Assembly: GCF_011753055.1 (NCBI RefSeq)
Contig: NZ_VWWJ01000017.1
Coordinates: 62,001 to 126,000, forward strand
Direction: 5' to 3'
Origin: Burkholderia sp. Ax-1719
GTDB lineage: Bacteria > Pseudomonadota > Gammaproteobacteria > Burkholderiales > Burkholderiaceae
DNA: 64,000 nt
Position 1 is the stretch's first letter, and every line of letters begins with the position of its first letter. This document shows, piece by piece, positions 16,743 through 25,929 of this stretch. A program made the position numbers and the translations under genes. The notes beneath the pieces were generated by a model that was given only the letters and a program-made list of their open reading frames with translations, was not told where the DNA came from and did not search any database.

Positions 16743-17204
16743 TTACTTGTACGGATCGGGAAAGCCGAGCGAGGCGAGGACTTCGGTTTCGATGCCTTCC
16801 ATCTCTTCCGCTTCGGCGTCGTCCTCGTGGTCGTAGCCTTGCGCGTGCAGCGCGCCGTGCACCAGCAGATGCGCGTAATGCGACGACAGCGGCTTGCCCT
16901 GCTCGGCGGCTTCCTTCGCCACCACCGGGCAGCAGAGGATCAGATCGCCGGTGACGGGATCGTCCTCGCTCTGCGCGTAGGCGAAGGTGAGGACGTTGGT
17001 GGCGTAGTCCTTGCCGCGATAGGTGCGGTTGAGCGTGCGGCCTTCTTCGGCGTCGACGAAGCGCACGGTCAGTTCCGCATCCGCGAAAAGCGCCGCCTTG
17101 ATCCACGCGGCCAGCGTTGCGCGGGGCAGCGCGGCCTTGTGTTCAGGAAACGCCTTCGCGGCGGGGAACTGCACGTTCAGTTTGAGTTTCGGTGCGCGTG
17201 CCAT
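16743..17204 (-). CDS. ybeY: Endoribonuclease/rRNA maturation factor YbeY
   Basis: The 153-residue protein has the zinc-binding signature HLLVHGALHAQGYDHEDD (H-x3-H-x5-H) near residue 115, the mark of YbeY. It acts in 16S rRNA 3' end processing and late ribosome quality control. The ATG at 17204 gives the normal family length; a longer frame to 17297 overlaps phoH and adds an Arg-rich tail. It follows phoH by 25 bases in the widespread miaB-phoH-ybeY order. Confidence 0.95.
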   Translation of the reverse strand: MARAPKLKLNVQFPAAKAFPEHKAALPRATLAAWIKAALFADAELTVRFVDAEEGRTLNRTYRGKDYATNVLTFAYAQSEDDPVTGDLILCCPVVAKEAAEQGKPLSSHYAHLLVHGALHAQGYDHEDDAEAEEMEGIETEVLASLGFPDPYK

Positions 17205-17229
17205 GGTGTGCTTTCGGCTCAAGAGCGCG

Positions 17230-18309
17230 TTAGCGCGCGTCCGCCGCGTTGCCGTCCTTCTTCGCGTGCGCGTCGTAGGCTTCGACGATACGTGCAACCA
17301 GCGGATGGCGCACCACGTCCGCGCTCGTGAAGTGCGTGACGGCGATGCCGCGCACGTTATTGAGCACGTGTTGCGCCTCGATCAGGCCGCTCTTGTGGCC
17401 GCGCGGCAAGTCGATCTGCGTGGTGTCGCCCGTCACGACCGCCTTCGAACCAAAGCCAATACGCGTGAGGAACATTTTCATCTGCTCGGGCGTGGTGTTC
17501 TGCGCCTCGTCCAGGATGATGAACGCGTGATTGAGCGTGCGGCCGCGCATATAGGCGAGCGGCGCGATTTCGATCATCTGGCGCTCGAACATCTTCGCCG
17601 TCTTGTCGAAACCGAGCAGGTCGTACAGCGCGTCGTAGAGCGGGCGCAGATACGGATCGACCTTCTGCGACAGATCGCCGGGCAGGAAGCCCAGACGCTC
17701 GCCCGCTTCAACAGCCGGACGCGTGAGCACGATGCGCTTGACCTGATCGCGCTCCAGCGCGTCGACGGCGCAGGCCACCGCGAGATAGGTCTTGCCCGTG
17801 CCCGCCGGCCCGATGCCGAAGGTCACATCATGCGAAATGATCTGCTTGAGGTACTCGCGCTGCGCGGGCGTGCGGCCGCGCAGGTCGGCGCGACGCGTGT
17901 AAAGCTTCGGGCCTTGTTCCTCGATGTCGATATCGAGGCCAGCCGGCTCGTCGAACGGATGATCGGGATCGCCGCGAAAACGCGGATCGATTTCCGTTTC
18001 ACCGTTGCCATTGCCGTTGCCGCCGTTGCTACCCATCGCCGCCGGATGACGCGCTTCCACCAGCGCGAGCTGGATATCGTCCACGGACAGCGGATCGCGC
18101 GCCTTGTTGTAGAAGTTTTCGAGCGCGGCGAGCGCGAGCTTCGCGCCGCGGCCGCGGATCGTGATGCGATGGCCGCGGCGCGCGAGCGTGACGTCGAGCG
18201 CCTGCTCGATTTGCCGCAGATTCTCGTCGAGCGGACCGCAGAGGTTGGCCAGGCGCGCGTTGTCTTCGCGCGGCGCGGTGAATTCCAGATGCTGCTGATT
18301 CGGCTTCAA
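17230..18309 (-). CDS. phoL: PhoH-like ATPase (PhoL)
   Basis: This 359-residue protein has a KH-like N-terminal part and a P-loop ATPase domain with GIGPAGTGKTYLAV near residue 166 and the Walker B segment IILDEAQNTT. PhoH/PhoL proteins are linked to RNA metabolism and phosphate or stress responses. A Gly/Asn-rich stretch (GSNGGNGNGNGE) marks a flexible linker at about residue 95. It sits between miaB and ybeY on the same strand, the conserved arrangement for phoL. Confidence 0.93.
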   Translation of the reverse strand: MKPNQQHLEFTAPREDNARLANLCGPLDENLRQIEQALDVTLARRGHRITIRGRGAKLALAALENFYNKARDPLSVDDIQLALVEARHPAAMGSNGGNGNGNGETEIDPRFRGDPDHPFDEPAGLDIDIEEQGPKLYTRRADLRGRTPAQREYLKQIISHDVTFGIGPAGTGKTYLAVACAVDALERDQVKRIVLTRPAVEAGERLGFLPGDLSQKVDPYLRPLYDALYDLLGFDKTAKMFERQMIEIAPLAYMRGRTLNHAFIILDEAQNTTPEQMKMFLTRIGFGSKAVVTGDTTQIDLPRGHKSGLIEAQHVLNNVRGIAVTHFTSADVVRHPLVARIVEAYDAHAKKDGNAADAR

Positions 18310-18362
18310 GGTGTCTCTGAACTCCCGTGTTCCGTGGATCTTGGGTTTGCCTGATGCGTTGC

Positions 18363-19736
18363 TTAGTGCGAAACGGCGGCGTTGCCTTCGTGCGCCATCA
18401 GCAATTCGCCGCGCAGCGAGTGCGGGTACGCGTGATTGATCTTCACATCAATCATCTGGCCGATCAGGCGGGCGTGCGAAGCGAGCGGCGCCGGGAAGTT
18501 CACCACACGGTTGTTTTCCGTGCGGCCCGACAGTTCGCTCGGGTCCTTGCGCGACGGGCCTTCGACCAGAATGCGCTCGACCTTGCCGACCATCGACGCG
18601 CTGATGCGCTGCACGTTCTCTTCAATCGTGGCCTGCAGATGCTGCAGGCGCTTGAGCTTCACTTCGCGCGGCGTGTCGTCTTCCAGATTCGCGGCGGGCG
18701 TACCCGGGCGCGGGCTGTAGATGAACGAGAAGCTGGTGTCGTAGCTCATGTCTTCGACGAGCTTCATGGTCTTTTCGAAGTCTTCTTCCGTCTCGCCGGG
18801 GAAGCCGACGATGATGTCCGTCGACAGCGACAGGTCCGGACGGATCGCGCGCAGCTTGCGGATCACCGACTTGTATTCGAGCACCGTGTAGCCGCGCTTC
18901 ATCGCCATCAGCACGCGGTCCGAACCGTGCTGCACCGGCAGGTGCAGGTGGCTCACGAGCTTGGGCACCTTGGCGTAGGCGTCGATCAGGCGCTGCGTGA
19001 ATTCCTTCGGGTGCGAAGTGGTGTAGCGGATGCGCTCGATGCCAGGGATTTCCGCGACGTATTCGATCAGCGTGGCGAAGTCGGCCACGTCGGTCGCGCC
19101 TTGCGTCAGCGCGCCCAGATAGGCGTTCACGTTCTGACCGAGCAGCGTGACTTCACGCACGCCCTGGTCGGCGAGACCCGCGACTTCCGTCAGCACGTCA
19201 TCCAGCGGACGCGAGACTTCTTCGCCGCGCGTGTAGGGCACGACGCAGTAGCTGCAGTACTTCGAGCAGCCTTCCATGATCGAGACGAACGCGCTCGGGC
19301 CTTCCACGCGCGCGGGCGGCAGATGGTCGAACTTTTCGATTTCGGGGAAGGTGATGTCGACCTGCGCGCGGCCCGAGGCGCGGCGCGCGTCGATCATCTG
19401 CGGCAGGCGGTGCAGGGTTTGCGGGCCGAACACCAGATCCACGTACGGTGCGCGTTGCACGATGGCCGCGCCTTCCTGGCTCGCCACGCAGCCGCCCACG
19501 CCGATCAGTAGGTTCGGGTTTGCTTCCTTCAGTTCGCGCACGCGGCCGAGCTCGGAGAAGACTTTTTCCTGGGCCTTTTCGCGCACCGAGCAGGTGTTGA
19601 ACAGAATCACGTCCGCATCTTCGGGCGTGTCGGTCTTCACGAGTCCTTCAGCCGCGCCGAGTACGTCGACCATCTTGTCGGAGTCGTACTCGTTCATCTG
19701 GCAGCCATAGGTCTTTACATAAACTTTCTTGGTCAT
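18363..19736 (-). CDS. miaB: tRNA-2-methylthio-N6-dimethylallyladenosine synthase
   Basis: The 457-residue radical-SAM enzyme methylthiolates i6A37 in tRNAs reading UNN codons. It has the N-terminal UPF0004 domain starting VYVKTYGCQMNEYDSDKM, the radical-SAM cluster CSKYCSYC near residue 158, and a C-terminal TRAM domain. The ATG at 19736 is nine residues inside a longer frame to 19763 and fits the usual MiaB N-terminus. It heads the miaB-phoL-ybeY group. Confidence 0.96.
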   Translation of the reverse strand: MTKKVYVKTYGCQMNEYDSDKMVDVLGAAEGLVKTDTPEDADVILFNTCSVREKAQEKVFSELGRVRELKEANPNLLIGVGGCVASQEGAAIVQRAPYVDLVFGPQTLHRLPQMIDARRASGRAQVDITFPEIEKFDHLPPARVEGPSAFVSIMEGCSKYCSYCVVPYTRGEEVSRPLDDVLTEVAGLADQGVREVTLLGQNVNAYLGALTQGATDVADFATLIEYVAEIPGIERIRYTTSHPKEFTQRLIDAYAKVPKLVSHLHLPVQHGSDRVLMAMKRGYTVLEYKSVIRKLRAIRPDLSLSTDIIVGFPGETEEDFEKTMKLVEDMSYDTSFSFIYSPRPGTPAANLEDDTPREVKLKRLQHLQATIEENVQRISASMVGKVERILVEGPSRKDPSELSGRTENNRVVNFPAPLASHARLIGQMIDVKINHAYPHSLRGELLMAHEGNAAVSH

Positions 19737-19977
19737 CGGGTTTCGCCGTTCGCAGTGGTTCACCTGGGGGCGTCGTCCGGTTGATGCACGAAATGCACGT
19801 CGGGACTACGGTGAAAAATGAGGGCTGAAGCAGGTGGCCTCGCCGCGAAGGCTGGGGGCGCACGGTGGGGCGGTTCGCTGGCGGCGTTTTGCTGATGCGT
19901 TTGAGGACGCTTTTGCGTTCTTTTTGCCGCGGGTTTGCTACACGAACCATCGTTCAGCTGAATCCGACATTATAGCC

Positions 19978-21006
19978 TTATGCGTTCACGGCTTTGCGAC
20001 GCCGCGCGCGGGGTGTGGCGTGGTCTGCCACAGCCTTTGCATCGTCCGCCGCGCCTGATTTCGGCTCGCAGCAGGGCACCAGCGAATCGAGTTCGTCCGC
20101 CGTCTGCGCGAAGCGCTCGGTCAGAAAGTCCAGCAGCGCCCGCACGCGCGGCGCCAGATAGCGGTTGCGGTGATAGATCGCGTGCACGGGCTGTTCGGCG
20201 TAGCGCCACTCCGGCATGACGATCTGCAGCCGTCCCGCGCGCAGATCGTCGGCCACGTCCCAGATCGATTTCACCGATAGTCCATAGCCGCACAGCGTCC
20301 ACTGGCGCACGACCTCGCCATCCGAGCTTTCCAGCGCGTTTTCAAGCGGCACGACGTAGGTTTGCGTCGCGGTGTGCGTCCCGCCGCCGCGCGTGAAGCG
20401 CCACTCGTTCACGGGCCCCGCCGGCGAGCCGATCACGATGCAATCGAAGCGGGCCAGATCGGCGGGCTCGCGCGGCTCGCCGTGCTGCGCGAGGTAGCCG
20501 GGCGCGGCGCACAGCACGCGCGGGTTCGGCGCGAGCCGCCGCGCGATCAGCGAACTGTCCGCCGGCGTGCCGAAGCGGATCGCCAGATCGATATCTTCCT
20601 GCAGGAGATTCGAGATCGAATCGGTGAGGGTGAGCGCGAACCGCACCTCGGGATAGCGCGCGCGGAATTCATCGAGCCACTTCATCAGCAGATTGCGGCC
20701 GAAGTCGGAAGTCGCCGAAATCCGCACCTTGCCGCGCACGGCGTTCTGACCCTCCTGCAGCGCGGCCTTGGCGTCGTCGAGCGAGCGCAGCGCGTGCTCG
20801 CTGCAGGTGAGATAGCTGCGGCCTTCGTCGGTGAGCCGCAGCTGGCGGGTCGTGCGGTCGAACAGGCGCGCACGCAATTCGGCTTCGAGCCGCGCGAGGC
20901 GGGCGCTGGCCGCGGCGGGCGTGAGGCCCAGCTTGCGCCCCGCCGCCGAGAGGCTGCCAAGCCGCGCCGCTTCCACGAAAAGCCGCACGTCGCCGAGATT
21001 GTCCAT
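19978..21006 (-). CDS. LysR-family transcriptional regulator
   Basis: The 342-residue protein begins with a typical LysR winged helix (residues 1-60: VRLFVEAARLGSLSAAGRKLG, then RLARLEAELRARLFDR) and continues into a periplasmic-binding-like effector domain. It belongs to the CrgA/AaeR-like subgroup by look (FDRTTRQLRLTDEG, VRGKVRISA). It has an extra C-terminal tail of about 30 charged residues. It is divergent from the glyoxalase/MFS genes at 21146 with a gap of about 140 bases, so it probably regulates them and itself. Confidence 0.93.
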   Translation of the reverse strand: MDNLGDVRLFVEAARLGSLSAAGRKLGLTPAAASARLARLEAELRARLFDRTTRQLRLTDEGRSYLTCSEHALRSLDDAKAALQEGQNAVRGKVRISATSDFGRNLLMKWLDEFRARYPEVRFALTLTDSISNLLQEDIDLAIRFGTPADSSLIARRLAPNPRVLCAAPGYLAQHGEPREPADLARFDCIVIGSPAGPVNEWRFTRGGGTHTATQTYVVPLENALESSDGEVVRQWTLCGYGLSVKSIWDVADDLRAGRLQIVMPEWRYAEQPVHAIYHRNRYLAPRVRALLDFLTERFAQTADELDSLVPCCEPKSGAADDAKAVADHATPRARRRKAVNA

Positions 21007-21145
21007 ACGCGATGATTATTCGATAACGATTGAAAATGCTTCAAATGCTACGCCAATTATCAAAAAGGCGTGCAGCGCCGACAATGCGCGTGTTTTCTGG
21101 ATTTTGCTCATGTTTTTGCTCATTTCAAGGTCCGCTGGAGCCGCC

Positions 21146-21523
21146 ATGCAACTCGATCACGTCACGCTCGTCACGCCCGATCTGGAAGGCGCGCGGCGCT
21201 TTTTCTGCGAGATCGCCGGGCTGGAAAACGGCCCGCGTCCGCCGTTTTCGGTCGGCGGCTACTGGCTCTACGCCGATGGGCGGCCGGTGGTCCATCTGGT
21301 CGAATCGACCGCGCCCGGCGCGCGGCCCGCTCGCGTCACGCCGCGTTTCGATCACGTGGCGTTTCGCGTCGCGCCCGGCGACGAGTGGCAGGCGCTGCTC
21401 GCGCGCCTCGCAACGCACGACGTGCCGTACCAGAACGCGGACGTGCCCCTGAGCGGCGAGCGCCAGTTGTTCGTGGCGCTGGCGCCCGGCGTCGTCGTCG
21501 AGTTCGTGACCTCGGCGGCCTGA
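21146..21523 (+). CDS. Glyoxalase/bleomycin-resistance (VOC) domain protein
   Basis: The 125-residue protein is a single VOC domain: LDHVTLVTPDLEGARRFFCE at the start, a second repeat RFDHVAFRV, and a final EFVT. The His and Glu metal-binding residues are in the expected places. It starts at the ATG at 21146, preceded by GGAG; a longer open frame upstream covers the LysR promoter region. It is followed 46 bases later by an MFS exporter. Substrate is unknown; it may detoxify or bind a compound that the exporter removes. Confidence 0.88.
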   Translation: MQLDHVTLVTPDLEGARRFFCEIAGLENGPRPPFSVGGYWLYADGRPVVHLVESTAPGARPARVTPRFDHVAFRVAPGDEWQALLARLATHDVPYQNADVPLSGERQLFVALAPGVVVEFVTSAA

Positions 21524-21569
21524 AACCCCGCACCTCATCTCAACACCTCAGGCCATCAGGAGAATGTCG

Positions 21570-22763
21570 ATGCCTATCCCCTTGCTTGCGCTGGCGATCA
21601 GCGCCTTTGCCATCGGCACCACCGAGTTCCTCATCATGGGCCTGTTGCCCGACGTCGCGCGCGATCTGGGCGTGACGATTCCCGCCGCCGGTCTGCTGGT
21701 GAGCGGCTACGCGCTGGGCGTGGCCGTGGGCGCGCCGGTGCTCGCCGTGCTCACCAGCCGCATGCCGCGCAAGCTCGCGCTGCAACTGCTGATGGGCGTG
21801 TTCATCGTCGGCAACGTGATGTGCGCGGTCGCCGATAACTACTCGCTGCTGATGGTCGCACGCGTCGTGGCCTCGTTTGCGCACGGCTCGTTCTTCGGCA
21901 TCGGCGCGGTGGTGGCGGCCTCGCTCGTGCCGCAGGAAAAGCGCGCGTCGGCGATTGCGCTGATGTTCACCGGCCTCACGCTCGCCACGGTGCTGGGCGT
22001 GCCGTTCGGCACGGCGATTGGCCAGCAGTTCGGCTGGCGCGTGGCGTTCTGGATCGTGAGCGCGCTCGGCGTGATTTCGCTGATCGGCGTAACCGTGCTG
22101 GTGCCGAACAAACATGACAGCGGCCCGGTGAGCCTCGGTCACGAAGTGCGCGTGCTGCGCGATCCGCAGGTGTGGATGGCGCTTGGCATGACGGTGCTGG
22201 GTTTTGGCGGCGTATTCGTGGTGTTCACCTATATCGCGCCGATTCTCGAACAGGTGAGCGGCTTCTCGCCGCGCGGCGTCACGCTGATGCTGGTGCTGTT
22301 CGGCGTGGGGCTGACATTGGGCAACACGCTGGGCGGCAAGCTGGCGGACCGCGCGCTGATGCCTTCGCTGATGGGCATACTCGTCGCGCTGGCCGTGGTC
22401 ATGGCGATCTTCACGAAGACCAGCCATTCGAGCGTGGCCGCTGCGATCACGCTGTTCGTGTGGGGCATCGCCGCGTTCGCCACCGTGCCGCCGCTGCAGA
22501 TGCGCGTGGTGGCGAAGGCCGCCGCCGCGCCCAATCTCGCCTCGACGCTCAATATCGGCGCGTTCAACATGGGCAATGCGCTGGGCGCGTGGCTGGGCGG
22601 TCTGGCGATCGAGCGCGGCGTGGCGCTCGACGCGCTGCCGTGGGTGGCGGCCGGGGTGGCGATTGCGGCGCTCGTGCTGACGTGGTTGGCGGCGCGGCTG
22701 GATGCGCGTGGTACGCCCGCTACCCATACGGTCAACGTGGCCGTGCAGCAGGACGCCTGCTGA
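21570..22763 (+). CDS. MFS transporter, AraJ/YdhP-like efflux family
   Basis: This 397-residue protein has 12 predicted membrane helices and an N-terminus PIPLLALAISAFAIGTTEFL, typical of the AraJ/YdhP/SotB-like drug or sugar exporters in MFS. Two in-frame ATGs lie at 21564 and 21570; AGGAG at 21558-21562 is only one base from the first and seven from the second, so I use 21570. It probably shares a transcript with the glyoxalase gene and is a likely target of the divergent LysR. Substrate is unknown. Confidence 0.9.
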   Translation: MPIPLLALAISAFAIGTTEFLIMGLLPDVARDLGVTIPAAGLLVSGYALGVAVGAPVLAVLTSRMPRKLALQLLMGVFIVGNVMCAVADNYSLLMVARVVASFAHGSFFGIGAVVAASLVPQEKRASAIALMFTGLTLATVLGVPFGTAIGQQFGWRVAFWIVSALGVISLIGVTVLVPNKHDSGPVSLGHEVRVLRDPQVWMALGMTVLGFGGVFVVFTYIAPILEQVSGFSPRGVTLMLVLFGVGLTLGNTLGGKLADRALMPSLMGILVALAVVMAIFTKTSHSSVAAAITLFVWGIAAFATVPPLQMRVVAKAAAAPNLASTLNIGAFNMGNALGAWLGGLAIERGVALDALPWVAAGVAIAALVLTWLAARLDARGTPATHTVNVAVQQDAC

Positions 22764-22925
22764 AGCGCCCGCGCATATCGTCAGGATGCGAAAGCATTCC
22801 CGAAATCGCGCTCTGCAATGCTGATATCAGTGTGAAGATAACTTCGTTGGGCGCGGCGGGGCGCGATGCTAGTCTTGCCTCCATTCAAGCTCTAGCGCCA
22901 ATAACGGCGCGCCTGGGAGGCAGCC

Positions 22926-23765
22926 ATGCATTCACCGCTCGCGCTCGTGAGGGACGCGCAAACCGATCGATCGACTGTGCATCGCAGTACTACACATCGG
23001 AGTTCGGATTCGCAGCATTCGCAACAGGATCTCGCTGACGATGTGTCTTTGCAGACGTCCGCTCAGGGCGTCGACACGCCGGGCGTCGATACGCCGGGCG
23101 CAGCGCGCGGCGAAGGCCCGTTCGACGCACTCGAATATCTGGTCGGCGTGAATCTCGCCCGCCTGCGCGCCGAACGTCAGCTTTCGCTCGACGCCCTGGC
23201 CCGCGCTTCGGGCGTTTCGCGTGCCATGCTTGCGCAGGTCGAATCGGCGCGCAGCGTGCCGTCGATCAAGGTGCTGTGCAAGGTGGCAGCGGCGCTCAAG
23301 GTTTCGGTATCGGCGTTCCTGCGCCGCCATGCCGTGAGCGGCTTCGAGCATCTGCCCGCCGATCGCGCCGCGCGCCGCGTGAGCGCCGATGGCCGCTACT
23401 CGGCGCGTGCGCTCTATCCCGAAGACGGCCCGGCTACCGCCGAATTCCACGAACTGCGCATTGCGCCGCTGCACACCGAGCCCGGCACCCGCCGCGCGCC
23501 GGGCACCACGGTCAATCTGGTGGTGAGCGAAGGCACGCTGGAAGTGAGCGTGCACGACCGCCGCCAGTTGCTGGCGACCGGCGACGCCATCGTGTTCGAC
23601 GCCGATCAGCCGCATAGCCTGCGCAATCCCGGCGACACCGAAGCGCGTGTGTTTCGCGTCACGCTGAACGCCGAAACGCCGCCGCGCTGGGATGTGCCGC
23701 AAGGCGCGCAAGGCGTGGGCACGCCCGGCAGCAGCGAAGCGCTGGCCGCGCAGCAGCCGGCATGA
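22926..23765 (+). CDS. XRE-family regulator with C-terminal cupin domain
   Basis: The 279-residue protein has a helix-turn-helix of about residues 75-130 (LSLDALARASGVSRAMLAQVE, SIKVLCKVAAALKVSVSAFL) and a cupin_2 domain near residues 180-250 (GTRRAPGTTVNLVVSEGTLEV...GDAIVFDADQPH). Such proteins commonly regulate amine, amino acid or stress genes. The first 65 residues are disordered-looking with a VDTPGVDTPG duplication. GGGAGG precedes the ATG. It lies upstream of the FMN riboswitch, in the same direction, but the 130-base gap suggests a separate transcript. Confidence 0.88.
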   Translation: MHSPLALVRDAQTDRSTVHRSTTHRSSDSQHSQQDLADDVSLQTSAQGVDTPGVDTPGAARGEGPFDALEYLVGVNLARLRAERQLSLDALARASGVSRAMLAQVESARSVPSIKVLCKVAAALKVSVSAFLRRHAVSGFEHLPADRAARRVSADGRYSARALYPEDGPATAEFHELRIAPLHTEPGTRRAPGTTVNLVVSEGTLEVSVHDRRQLLATGDAIVFDADQPHSLRNPGDTEARVFRVTLNAETPPRWDVPQGAQGVGTPGSSEALAAQQPA

Positions 23766-23895
23766 CGTCAGTGCAAAACGGTTTGGTGCAGTGCACAAGC
23801 GATTTGTCTACTGGTTTTTTACCGCGCTGCACGATTGCGCGGCCTGTTGTATCCTTTGCCCGCCGGTTAATTGAGATATCAATCCGGTGATCAGT

Positions 23896-24054
23896 GCGTC
23901 TTCAGGGCGGGGTGAAATTCCCCACCGGCGGTAAGCCGGCCGCGCCGAAAGGCAAGGTCAGCAAGCCCGCGAGCGCCCGCGTGAAGTTGTGTGCGGGGTC
24001 AGCAGATCTGGTGCGATGCCAGAGCCGACGGTCATAGTCCGGATGGAAGAAGAT
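23896..24054 (+). promoter_or_regulatory. FMN riboswitch (RFN element)
   Basis: The conserved RFN blocks are all visible: CTTCAGGGCGGGGTG, the AATTCCCCACCGGCGGTA region, AGCCCGCGAGCGC, GTCAGCAGATCTGGTG and the terminal GCCGACGGTCATAGTCCGGATG. These pair in the known multi-branched aptamer with a basal CTTC/GAAG stem. FMN binding represses riboflavin genes in known cases. It sits about 190 bases before ribB, its only visible target. I could not identify the expression platform in the stretch between aptamer and gene. Confidence 0.97.
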
Positions 24055-24240
24055 GTGCAGATGGTCATGTTTGCCCATCCGCCGCGGCTTTCCGGCCTGC
24101 GCGCGTGTTGTCGTCGATTGGCGTTGTGGAGCCGATTTTCGAAATACGTGGCGTGCGCCGGACGACGCGCGACGGGGATTCCTGTCTGTTTGCAATGCCC
24201 TGAAACGTTTTTCGCCCAACTCTCGCGAGGAGCGTTTCAC

Positions 24241-24960
24241 ATGTCCTTTATCAGCAATGCTGTTTCCGCCGATGCGCCGTTCGACGCCATCGACGATCTT
24301 CCCCTGCTCGAAACCGAAGCCGTTCCGCCGCGCATCGCCGCCGCGCTGCAAGCCATGCGCGAAGGCCGCCCCGTGGTGCTGCAGGACGACCACGATCGCG
24401 AAGACGAAGCCGATCTCGTCTGCGCCGCTCAAAACCTGACCAACGAGACGATGGCGCTGTTCATCCGCGAATGCAGCGGCATCGTCTGCCTGTGTCTGTC
24501 GGACGAGAAAGTGCGCGCGCTCGAACTGCCGCCGATGGTCTCGCACAACGAAAGCCGCAACCGCACCGCCTTCACGGTGTCGATCGAGGCGCGCGACGGC
24601 GTGAGCACGGGCGTGTCGGCGGCCGACCGCGTGACGACGATCCGCGCCGCCATCGCCGCCGACGCGAAGCCGGAGCACATCGTGCGTCCCGGCCACGTGT
24701 TCCCGCTGCGCGCGCAGCCGGGCGGCGTGCTCACGCGCCGCGGCCACACCGAAGGCACGGTCGATCTGGCCGCGCTGGCGGGTCTGGAACCGGCCGGCGT
24801 GCTCTGCGAACTGATGAACCCGGACGGCACGATGGCGCGCGGCCAGCAGGTCGACGACTTCGCGAAGCTGCACAACCTGCCGATGCTGACGATCGCCGAG
24901 CTGGTCGAATTCCGCGAATCGCTGGCGCTGGCCCGCGAGCGTAACGCCGAGCTGGTGTAA
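24241..24960 (+). CDS. ribB: 3,4-dihydroxy-2-butanone 4-phosphate synthase
   Basis: The 239-residue enzyme converts ribulose 5-phosphate to dihydroxybutanone phosphate in riboflavin synthesis. Visible motifs are DDHDREDEADLVCAA (metal-binding acidic loop), TVSIEARDGVSTGVSAADR, and the end RPGHVFPLRAQPGGVLTRRGHTE. It is the stand-alone RibB form without a GTP cyclohydrolase II domain. GCGAGGAGC lies before the ATG at 24241; a longer open frame begins inside the riboswitch and is not credible. Controlled by the FMN riboswitch upstream. Confidence 0.96.
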   Translation: MSFISNAVSADAPFDAIDDLPLLETEAVPPRIAAALQAMREGRPVVLQDDHDREDEADLVCAAQNLTNETMALFIRECSGIVCLCLSDEKVRALELPPMVSHNESRNRTAFTVSIEARDGVSTGVSAADRVTTIRAAIAADAKPEHIVRPGHVFPLRAQPGGVLTRRGHTEGTVDLAALAGLEPAGVLCELMNPDGTMARGQQVDDFAKLHNLPMLTIAELVEFRESLALARERNAELV

Positions 24961-24982
24961 CCCCTCAGCGCATCGACAGACG

Positions 24983-25023
24983 AAAACGGCGCGTGCGGCC
25001 TGTATGGCCCACGCGCCGTTTTA
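24983..25023. terminator. Bidirectional intrinsic terminator between ribB and the HAD gene
   Basis: AAAACGGCGCGTG and CACGCGCCGTTTT form a long stem, with a T-run on either strand. It serves the convergent ribB (+) and HAD phosphatase (-) genes. Confidence 0.85.
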
Positions 25024-25044
25024 GTTTTCAGGCGATCTTGCGTA

Positions 25045-25731
25045 TTACGACTGCACGTCGCCGAACTCGCCGCGCACGCCGGCCTCCACCAGCGCGGGCA
25101 ATTCGTCCATGTGTTCCATGATCCGCGTGATGCCCATTTCGCGCAGCACGTCGGCATAACCCGACGGGATGTGGCTCGCGCCCACGAAGGCGATGGTCTT
25201 CATGCCCGCCGCGCGCGCGGCGTTCAGCCCCGAAATGCTGTCTTCAACCACCAGACAACGCGACGGCTCGACGCCAAGCGTCTGCGCCGCATGCAGATAG
25301 ACATCCGGATAAGGCTTGGGACGCGCGACCATTTCGGCGCTAAAGACGCGCTCGCCAAAGATCGTGTCGAGCCCGGCGCGCCGCACCGAGGCGTGCACGC
25401 GCGTCAGGCGGCTGTTCGACACCACGGCGGCGGGCAGCGTCACGCGGCGCAGCGCGTCGCGCACGCCGTTGATCGGGCTCACGGATTCGGCGATGGCGAC
25501 TTCGCAGTTGTGGTCGATGGTGTCGAGAAAATTCTCGGGCATCGTCAGATCGAAGCGCGAGGCGACGTCGGCGAGAAAGCGCGAGGTCTGCTGGCCGAAC
25601 GCGCCGGCGACGGCGGCGCGGAAATCGACGCCGGGAAAGGTGCGGCTGAGGGTTTCGAAGATGACGTGGTCGGCAATGACTTCGCTGTCGACGAGCACGC
25701 CGTCACAGTCGCAGATGAGATGGTCGATCAT
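25045..25731 (-). CDS. HAD-superfamily phosphatase, subfamily IA
   Basis: The 228-residue protein has the HAD nucleophile motif IDHLICDCDGVLVDSE at the N-terminus, the threonine/serine motif in VVSNSRLTR near residue 115 and ARPKPYPDVYL with VVEDSISGLNAA (motif III/IV). The pattern fits the beta-phosphoglucomutase/YieH-like group of sugar-phosphate phosphatases. The ATG at 25731 is preferred over a TTG six bases earlier. It faces ribB convergently. Substrate cannot be read from the sequence. Confidence 0.88.
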   Translation of the reverse strand: MIDHLICDCDGVLVDSEVIADHVIFETLSRTFPGVDFRAAVAGAFGQQTSRFLADVASRFDLTMPENFLDTIDHNCEVAIAESVSPINGVRDALRRVTLPAAVVSNSRLTRVHASVRRAGLDTIFGERVFSAEMVARPKPYPDVYLHAAQTLGVEPSRCLVVEDSISGLNAARAAGMKTIAFVGASHIPSGYADVLREMGITRIMEHMDELPALVEAGVRGEFGDVQS

Positions 25732-25929
25732 GCGCAAGACGAAAAAAGCGGGGAAGCACGCGGCCGGAACCCGGCGGCGAGCCCGCGTGGGCCGGCAAGG
25801 CGGGACGTTGAAGGCCTAATGATACGTGCTTTTGCGGGCGCGGCGGCGGCTTGGGAGCCTGGCGGTTCGGCCTGACCTGGGCGCCGGGCGATGCGACAAT
25901 GAGCCATCCATTGAACAACGGGGATTGCG

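Noticed and set aside
23896..24054. CRISPR-like or repeat explanation for the structured stretch before ribB
   Set aside because: The conserved blocks match the RFN aptamer and no spacer-repeat pattern exists. No CRISPR array was seen anywhere in the window.
23989..24960. Extended ribB frame starting inside the riboswitch
   Set aside because: The extension reads through conserved aptamer bases and has no Shine-Dalgarno; the RibB N-terminus is at 24241.
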